37,023 bases of DNA, taken from positions 1-37,023 of the forward strand of contig NZ_JAEDAH010000006.1 in NCBI RefSeq assembly GCF_020320395.1, written 5' to 3'. The notes under the pieces are model-generated. The model ran no database searches. It worked only from the letters and a program-made list of their open reading frames with translations, and was not told the origin of the DNA. The stretch is from Thalassolituus marinus (GTDB taxonomy: Bacteria > Pseudomonadota > Gammaproteobacteria > Pseudomonadales > Oceanobacteraceae). Below, in pieces: positions 31,638 to 37,023 of the stretch; the stretch's first letter is position 1; the number at the start of each line of letters is the position of its first letter. Made by a program: the position numbers and the translations under genes.

Positions 31638-34400
31638 TTAGCGGTCTTCGTAGCGCTGATGCTTGAAGAATACGCCGCCATCGCCAAAGGCTGAGGTGGT
31701 CATATCCGACGTCAGACGAATAGTGCCCACTTTTACCGCGCTGTCGCGGCGCTGCTTGGCGTACTTGTTGTTGTAGTAGCTGATCCAGCTGGTGCGGATG
31801 TCTTTGCTGGTGGCATACACATCGTACAGCGCGGTTCCGGCTTGCAGGGTGGTCAGGTCATCACGGAAATCGTGCGCGTTGCTGCTGAACAGACCACGAA
31901 CGTCCGAGGTCGGAACGAAGTAGATCTGGGTTGGCGCATTGACGCTGCTTTCCTGTGTGCCGTCGGCACGCACGGCGGCCAGATTTTCCGTCATCAGACG
32001 GGTAGGCTTGGTGCTGACCAGCGAGAACAAAATGGTGCTGCCCAGAGTGTCGTTGGCTTCGGTGGATACATACTGCGACAGTTCATTGGCGAAGAAGTCA
32101 TGGTTGTCGCCCTGACCTGACAGCGTGTACAACGCCGATACGTTGGCCGAAGGCTTGCCATCAACAAAGGTTTTCCACGCCAGACCCGGTGCGAAACCAC
32201 GGTCAGCCGGATTACCGGTCACTGACAGACGCAGCAGGCCGCACTCGGAACCTTTGAACACGCCGGTGTATGGGTGGTTACCGGTGGATTCAAACGCTAC
32301 GGTAGCCATGGTGCCATACGGGTGAATCGGTTTTTCGTAACCCAGTGGTGCAACGTCTTCGTTGACCTTCACTTTGTCCCACAGCACAGAGTCGATCAGG
32401 CCGCCAATATCCACGTCTTTCAGTGCCGGACGATCGCCTTCAGCATACTGAGTGCGCACAGCGCCGTTCTGCCACAGCAGGGTCTGCTTATCGCAGGCGG
32501 CCATGCTCTGGTAGTTTTCCGGAATGTTCAGGCCCCATGGTTTGAAAGCGTTATCCACACCGGTCAGGCTCAGTTTCAGTTCAGGGAAGTGACGCAACAG
32601 CACGTCGCTCATGTCGTTGTTTTCCACCCAATCGATACCTTCCTGAGTGTAGATTTCAGCACGGTAATCGGAGGTGTAGAAACGGTCGGTCATCAGGCGA
32701 CGGGAAGCATTCAGAATAAAGATCTGGAATGCGGTTTCACCAAAGGCAAAGCCTTCCGGACGCACGGTTTCGGCCAGCTGACCCACCAGGGTATCAATCT
32801 GCTCGATATCGTTGTTATACAGGCGTTTCAGCTCGGCCAGAGTCTGCGCATCTTCTGTGAGATCTTCAAACCTGGTAATCGGATTCAGACCAATCTGGCG
32901 ACGGAACTCGTTGTAGCGTGGCACACCACGTTCACGGTCACGCAGGATGTCGGTAGTGGCCAGATCGATATCGCCGACCAGCGGAATGGACAGGTTACGC
33001 AGGAAGTCCGGGTAGTTGTGCAGTGTCAGAGCACCCGGGTAAGTGGTACCGAAGGAATACCACAGACGGTCGCCACCTTCTTCCGCCAGAATGTCTTCGG
33101 CATCGCCATCGCGGGTATCTTCCAGCGCGATACGGTTAGCCACTTCTTTCGAGCCGATGTCATACACTTCGATGTCGTCACGCAGCAGTGGGTGCAGACG
33201 ATAAACCGCGGTGAATTCTTCGGTCAGGGTGTAATCGGTTCCGGCGTTGTAGGCTTCACGGGTACCAACCAGACCACCCAGTGCAAAATCGAGGAAGTTC
33301 GGATCATTGAGCTTATCGGCCAGATCCGGGTCGGAAGAAGCAATCAGCTTCAGCAGCAGGGAGTTTTCCACGCCATTGCTCAGACCATCGAGAATGTTCT
33401 GCACTTCGTCGCGGTCTTCGCGGTTGTCCAGCAGGCCGTACCAGTTAGCACGCATTGCACGTTCGGTTACCGGGTTGGCGATAATGGCCGGAGTCCATTC
33501 AATGGTGTGAATCTTGGCCATCAGAGCGGCGTTTACCAGACGGGCTTTGTCGTACAGCCACTGGTCGCTGCGCGCCGGATAATGTTGTTTCAGCTTATCG
33601 GCAATGGCGTTGTGTTCCAGCGTAAACAGCTGATGCAGCATCGACAGACCAACCCACCAGTTGTCATTGAAACCGGTAATCGGAATACCATCCCAGTAGC
33701 CGGTTGGCAGCGTGCCGTCGGCATTCACTTTCAGTTTACCGTCGACAAATGAACGGATCTGATCGTTGGTTTCCTTGTTGCTGCCATACAGCTGCGAACC
33801 ATCCCACCAGTGAGTGTTGGTGTTGCGGTAGGTCGGTGGCAGGGTGGCCTCGTCGGCTGCACTGCGGTCGGTATCCGGCTTGGTGCGACGTACCGTCATA
33901 ACACCCGGGCCCATCGGATCATCAGCCGGGCGCTGTACCAGAATAGGATCACTTTCCGGATTCTCACCGTGGTCTACCCAGTCATGCACCATGAACTGAA
34001 TCCAGGCGGCAGCAATAAAGTTAACACTGGTGGCCGGTTTGAATTCGTTACGCGCCATCAGCGCATTGGATACTTCGCGCGGGTTCGGACTCAACAGTGT
34101 GTCGGCCTCGGTCTCTCCGTAGGCTGCTTCCAGCTGCACGTTCCGGCCAAAGCGGCGGTTGGCTGAGCCTTCAGCCGGGTTTTCCAGAATGTTACAGGTA
34201 CCGTCTTCGGTACGTGCGCTATGGCTGCGTTCGTCACAGACAATGGTGGCGTTAATGGCGCTGAGATCTTCAGTAGCGATGAGATTCTCATCCATCAGTT
34301 GCTCACGCTGAATGGCCAGCGTAATCAGACCGGCAGCAATGCCAAGACTACCACCGGCTTTGGCGATAGCGGGCCAGGTGACCCAGACAGATGTTGTCAT
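31638..34400 (-). CDS. Alpha-dioxygenase-like heme protein with extra C-terminal (catalase-like?) domain
   Basis: A 920-residue protein of the animal heme peroxidase/cyclooxygenase superfamily, closest by motif to plant-type fatty-acid alpha-dioxygenases. Seen: FMVHDWVDHG (distal H139; the residue before it is Val, not the Asp that covalently binds heme in animal peroxidases), WWDGSQLYGSN, FTLEHNAIADKL, AKIHTIEWTPAII with MRANWYGLL, EEFTAVYRLHPLL (Y400 and proximal H403 in the YxxH arrangement of cyclooxygenases), and RDRERGVPRYNEFRR. Residues up to about 630 cover this core. The last ~270 residues are additional: IHPYGTMATVAFE (H693), GLLRLSVTG, RGFAPGLAWKTFVDGKPSAN and DFFANELSQYV run in the order of a catalase core, but no proximal RxxxY is evident. 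The N-terminus has a hydrophobic segment that is an unusual or weak signal. It is divergent from a LuxR-type regulator. Confidence 0.82.
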   Translation of the reverse strand: MTTSVWVTWPAIAKAGGSLGIAAGLITLAIQREQLMDENLIATEDLSAINATIVCDERSHSARTEDGTCNILENPAEGSANRRFGRNVQLEAAYGETEADTLLSPNPREVSNALMARNEFKPATSVNFIAAAWIQFMVHDWVDHGENPESDPILVQRPADDPMGPGVMTVRRTKPDTDRSAADEATLPPTYRNTNTHWWDGSQLYGSNKETNDQIRSFVDGKLKVNADGTLPTGYWDGIPITGFNDNWWVGLSMLHQLFTLEHNAIADKLKQHYPARSDQWLYDKARLVNAALMAKIHTIEWTPAIIANPVTERAMRANWYGLLDNREDRDEVQNILDGLSNGVENSLLLKLIASSDPDLADKLNDPNFLDFALGGLVGTREAYNAGTDYTLTEEFTAVYRLHPLLRDDIEVYDIGSKEVANRIALEDTRDGDAEDILAEEGGDRLWYSFGTTYPGALTLHNYPDFLRNLSIPLVGDIDLATTDILRDRERGVPRYNEFRRQIGLNPITRFEDLTEDAQTLAELKRLYNNDIEQIDTLVGQLAETVRPEGFAFGETAFQIFILNASRRLMTDRFYTSDYRAEIYTQEGIDWVENNDMSDVLLRHFPELKLSLTGVDNAFKPWGLNIPENYQSMAACDKQTLLWQNGAVRTQYAEGDRPALKDVDIGGLIDSVLWDKVKVNEDVAPLGYEKPIHPYGTMATVAFESTGNHPYTGVFKGSECGLLRLSVTGNPADRGFAPGLAWKTFVDGKPSANVSALYTLSGQGDNHDFFANELSQYVSTEANDTLGSTILFSLVSTKPTRLMTENLAAVRADGTQESSVNAPTQIYFVPTSDVRGLFSSNAHDFRDDLTTLQAGTALYDVYATSKDIRTSWISYYNNKYAKQRRDSAVKVGTIRLTSDMTTSAFGDGGVFFKHQRYEDR

Positions 34401-34466
34401 GCAAGCGTCCTCTTATCGTTATTTTTTGTGGAGCTGCAAGGCTAGAAGAGTACGCCGGGTTTACAG

Positions 34467-34483
34467 CCCCCCAAAAGGGGGGG
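34467..34483. repeat. C6-A4-G7 hairpin in the divergent promoter region
   Basis: Six C's (34467-34472), four A's and seven G's (34477-34483) form a perfect 6-bp GC stem, followed by more G-tracts to 34493. It lies 67 bp upstream of the heme protein start and 87 bp upstream of the regulator start. Function unknown; it may be a structural or supercoiling-sensitive element. The rest of 34401-34569 should hold both promoters. Confidence 0.6.
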
Positions 34484-34569
34484 AAGGAGGGGGCCGGCAA
34501 GGTTCTTGGTATTGGAACTGGTGTGCTACATTGTGACGTATCAGCACCAGCAGAAAATAATAAGAAATT

Positions 34570-36939
34570 ATGTGTGCACACATCTCAGGCGGACCTGACA
34601 CGCCAGCAACTAAGGTAATTGTCGATTCGGACGTGACTCTGTGTGTTGCGGGGCCCGGTTTTGGTAAAAGTTTCTGGTTGCATCAGGCCAACGCTGCATG
34701 GCAACAGGATGACACTGCGATCAGCATTGCAGTGGTCTGTTGCAAAGGACAGTCAGTGGCGGAATCACTGCAGTTCGCGTTACAAAAAGAATGTCTGACA
34801 AATAGCGACGTGCTGAGTGCCTGGCTTAAACAGCCTGTGCACTTGCGCCAGCCTGAGGATCGGGCGCTGGGAATATTTATTGATGATCTGCAGTGCTGCG
34901 AGGACCCGGAAAAATACACTTATCTGACACAACTGATTGATTTTCTGGGGCCACAGGACAGGATCTTTATCTGTTCTGCAGTCATGGCGGATATTCCGCT
35001 GATGCGCTGGCAAGGGCACCGCCGGGTGTTGTGTCTTCAGGAGCCGGAACTGGTGGCGGCCAGCGCAGGCGAATGGCCATTGTTTCAGGCAATGAAGCAA
35101 CATAACTGGAATCCGGCGGCGCTGCGCAGTCAGACCTTCAGCTATTTTAAAAACGTATTAATCGCTGACAGCTGCGACATTGATAGTGGTGATCTCGCAC
35201 GCCTGAGCTGCTTCACTGAACTCTCGGACTCTCTCTGGAACAGTGTGCGAGTGGGCAACAAAAGCCTGTTCGATATGTGGCAGAAATATCGCTTTATTTA
35301 TCCACAGGAAGGACACCCGGATCGCTACCAGTGGATTCCTCAGGCACAGGAGTACTGGCACAGTCTGTTGCGTCTGAAGCGCAGTGAGAAAGCCGGACTG
35401 TTATCTGCGGCAGGAAATTACTGGCTCAGGCACGGACACTTTAATCTGCTGATTAATACCTTGTCTGATGATCAGGAGCCGGTGCTGACTGAGGAAAACA
35501 TCATAGTGCCACTGGTGATTGCGATGATCTTTACCCGTCGTTTCCATCAGGCCGAATACGTTATAGAACAGGCAGAAGCTTCAGCAGAGGGCCAGCAACT
35601 GGCGGCCGTGTTACAGGTTCTTAAAGACACATTGTCTTTATTTCTTAATAGCCAGCAGGATGGTGCGGAACATGTTGATATAAGAGAGCCCTCTGACAGT
35701 AAAAATGAGGTCATACACTGTCTTGAACGCTTGCTGCAGGCCTACCGTATTTTCTCGTCGGGGGATCTCGACGAAGCGGCGCGCCTCTCTCAGGATACCT
35801 ACCAGTATATGGTGCAGCGTGAGCAGCACTATCTGGCCGGTCTGACCAAAATGCTGGTAATTGCCTGTGATAAATATCGTGGCTATATGGTTCAGGCCGG
35901 ACAGCAGCTGGCGGCAGAGTTTCGTCGTTGTACTGACGATGCTTCCGATCCGGTGTGGCAGAATTTCTCTGCAGGTATGGTGATTCTGTATTACGAGCAG
36001 AATAATCTGGATAAAGCCCGTGAGCTGTGTGAAAGAGCAATGCCGCATATAAACAGCGCGTGTTCAACCGAAGTGATCACTCACTTTTATCTTTACTACT
36101 CGCGCATACTGCATCTGAGTGGGGACACACACAAAAGTCAGAGCTATCTCAATCAACTGCAGCGATTGTTGTCGCTGGGTAATTACCCACGATACACCAG
36201 CAAAATGGTTGCTGAGAAAATGCGTCAGGCCTATGTGGAAGATGACAGAAAGCGTGCCGATTACCTGGCGGATAAATACAGCCTTGATGAAAGCCACCGT
36301 TTACAGACATCCGCGAGTCTCGACTGCCATGACTGGCGCAGTCAGGGCTGGGGTTATTATCTGAGCATGCAGCAACAGTATTCTCAGGCCGTCGGGCAAC
36401 TGGAAAACCTGCGTTGCCGCTTACTTGATGCCGGACACCTTTTCCGTGCTTCTGTTACCGAAGCACAGATTTCGGGTATCACCTGGCTGAGTGGTGATCA
36501 GCGAACAGCTGCGGACATGTTAAGAAAAAGTATCGATTTCTATGGCTGGCTGCACTTTAATCGCAGCTTATTCGATGAAGCTCCGGGCGTGCTGCTGGTG
36601 CTACGCAATCTGATTGAAAATGCTGAGGTGAAACCGCCGGCAATATTTCTGAAAATGTTCAGCACGCTGATTTTTCCGGAAGATAAAACCGAAGATGCGG
36701 AAGCGGAAAAGCGTTTCTCCAGCCTTACGGGTAAGGAAAAGCTGGTGGTTAAGTTACTGGCTACCGGCCGCAGCAATCAGGAAATTGCTGAAGAAAGTGG
36801 TATATCCGAGTCTACTGTGAAATGGCATCTGAAGAATATCTATCGCAAGCTGGGCATGGAAAGCCGTTCTGCGGTGGTAGCCTATATTCACAGCGTACGT
36901 TCGCTGACCCGTCAGCTGATGGAAAAGAGCCCCGGCTGA
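34570..36939 (+). CDS. MalT/LuxR-type ATP-dependent transcription regulator
   Basis: A 789-residue LAL/MalT-like (STAND ATPase) regulator. The N-terminal nucleotide-binding domain has a Walker A GPGFGKS (28-34) and a Walker B-like IFIDDLQ (D105, D106). A long helical, TPR-like middle follows (for example DEAARLSQDTYQYM and NNLDKARELCERAMPHI), where an inducer is expected to bind. The C-terminal LuxR HTH (about 718-785) reads LTGKEKLVVKLLATGRSNQEIA, broken by GISESTVKWHLKNIYRKLGM. The ribosome-binding signal before the ATG is weak. It is divergent from the heme protein across 169 bp and is the obvious candidate regulator of that gene, possibly responding to a lipid or oxylipin. That ligand is inference. 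Confidence 0.88.
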   Translation: MCAHISGGPDTPATKVIVDSDVTLCVAGPGFGKSFWLHQANAAWQQDDTAISIAVVCCKGQSVAESLQFALQKECLTNSDVLSAWLKQPVHLRQPEDRALGIFIDDLQCCEDPEKYTYLTQLIDFLGPQDRIFICSAVMADIPLMRWQGHRRVLCLQEPELVAASAGEWPLFQAMKQHNWNPAALRSQTFSYFKNVLIADSCDIDSGDLARLSCFTELSDSLWNSVRVGNKSLFDMWQKYRFIYPQEGHPDRYQWIPQAQEYWHSLLRLKRSEKAGLLSAAGNYWLRHGHFNLLINTLSDDQEPVLTEENIIVPLVIAMIFTRRFHQAEYVIEQAEASAEGQQLAAVLQVLKDTLSLFLNSQQDGAEHVDIREPSDSKNEVIHCLERLLQAYRIFSSGDLDEAARLSQDTYQYMVQREQHYLAGLTKMLVIACDKYRGYMVQAGQQLAAEFRRCTDDASDPVWQNFSAGMVILYYEQNNLDKARELCERAMPHINSACSTEVITHFYLYYSRILHLSGDTHKSQSYLNQLQRLLSLGNYPRYTSKMVAEKMRQAYVEDDRKRADYLADKYSLDESHRLQTSASLDCHDWRSQGWGYYLSMQQQYSQAVGQLENLRCRLLDAGHLFRASVTEAQISGITWLSGDQRTAADMLRKSIDFYGWLHFNRSLFDEAPGVLLVLRNLIENAEVKPPAIFLKMFSTLIFPEDKTEDAEAEKRFSSLTGKEKLVVKLLATGRSNQEIAEESGISESTVKWHLKNIYRKLGMESRSAVVAYIHSVRSLTRQLMEKSPG

Positions 36940-36940
36940 G

Positions 36941-36991
36941 CACTGCTGTCCCACAGTTTGGAGTGACTGGATGTCACTCCAAACTGCAGCA
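36941..36991. repeat. Right copy of the 21-bp repeat within a long imperfect palindrome
   Basis: Bases 36941-36961 are the exact reverse complement of 64-84. They run into a perfect 14-bp inverted repeat with a 5-base loop (36954-36967 with 36973-36986). Outside that, TGCTG (36944-36948) can pair with CAGCA (36987-36991), giving an extended bulged hairpin. It begins 2 bp after the regulator stop, so it may also act in 3'-end formation. Confidence 0.75.
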
Positions 36992-37010
36992 TTCCTCAGC
37001 TGCTGTTTTT
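36987..37010 (+). terminator. Candidate terminator of the MalT/LuxR-type gene
   Basis: CAGCA (36987-36991) and TGCTG (37001-37005) can form a short stem followed by five T's (37006-37010). The stem is weak, and its left arm can instead pair with 36944-36948, so the strong 36954-36986 stem plus this T-run may act together. Confidence 0.45.
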
Positions 37011-37023
37011 CAATCTGAAACGC

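Noticed and set aside
32274-33752. 492-residue open frame on the plus strand opposite the heme protein gene
   Set aside because: It is the antisense frame of a well-supported gene with conserved motifs. The translation has no recognisable domain or ribosome-binding site, and long antisense frames are common in such codon usage.
64-36961. Window as a mobile island bounded by terminal inverted repeats
   Set aside because: No integrase, transposase or target-site duplication is visible, and gene content is chromosomal housekeeping and accessory metabolism. A dispersed intergenic repeat is the simpler reading.

Overview
The window looks like a chromosomal segment of a Gram-negative, aerobic gammaproteobacterium. 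Evidence: a signal-peptide outer-membrane barrel and a porin, single-domain globin, Dps, ZIP transporter, GGDEF/EAL proteins, and the style of the cobalamin genes. An Oceanospirillales-type marine relative is my best guess, but this is an impression from protein style and not a measured placement. There is no rRNA, tRNA, CRISPR array, integrase or transposase that I can see.

Layout. 1-1.25 kb: a small outer-membrane barrel protein (+) and a globin (-). 1.3-5.9 kb: late cobalamin synthesis and salvage genes, cobQ (-) divergent from cbiB-cobC-btuF (+), the plus-strand genes overlapping end to start. 5.9-7.2 kb: an ArsP/DUF318-type permease followed by a small CxxC thioredoxin-like protein. 7.2-11.7 kb: a minus-strand porin followed by two short paralogous PstS-like periplasmic proteins, divergent from a membrane GGDEF-EAL protein; a perfect 40-bp tandem duplication sits between the two paralogues. 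11.8-13.2 kb: ZIP metal transporter and Dps (-), with an FNR/ANR-like box upstream. 13.3-18.1 kb: a compact minus-strand light-repair operon of four genes carrying three different photolyase/cryptochrome lineages (iron-sulfur (6-4) type, DASH, and a divergent FAD photolyase) plus the small zinc-ribbon-like DUF2256 protein. 11-bp-period direct repeats resembling B12-dependent MerR (LitR/CarH) operators lie in its promoter.

18.4-27.6 kb: a five-gene plus-strand operon of circularly permuted ATP-grasp, alpha-E, transglutaminase-DUF2126, ATP-grasp/alpha-E fusion and transglutaminase. The module order ATP-grasp, alpha-E, transglutaminase occurs twice in a row. This is a known but biochemically uncharacterised predicted peptide/amide-bond system. 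27.6-31.5 kb: a minus-strand histidine kinase and a response regulator with degenerate GGDEF and intact EAL. 31.6-36.9 kb: a large heme protein (-) with an alpha-dioxygenase-type peroxidase core and an extra C-terminal domain that I read as catalase-like, divergent from a MalT/LuxR-type regulator (+).

The most unusual items are the proposed alpha-dioxygenase/catalase-like fusion with its divergent regulator, the four-gene photolyase operon with a candidate light-sensing operator, the duplicated ATP-grasp/alpha-E/transglutaminase cassette, and an exact 21-bp repeat found in opposite orientation at the two ends of the window.
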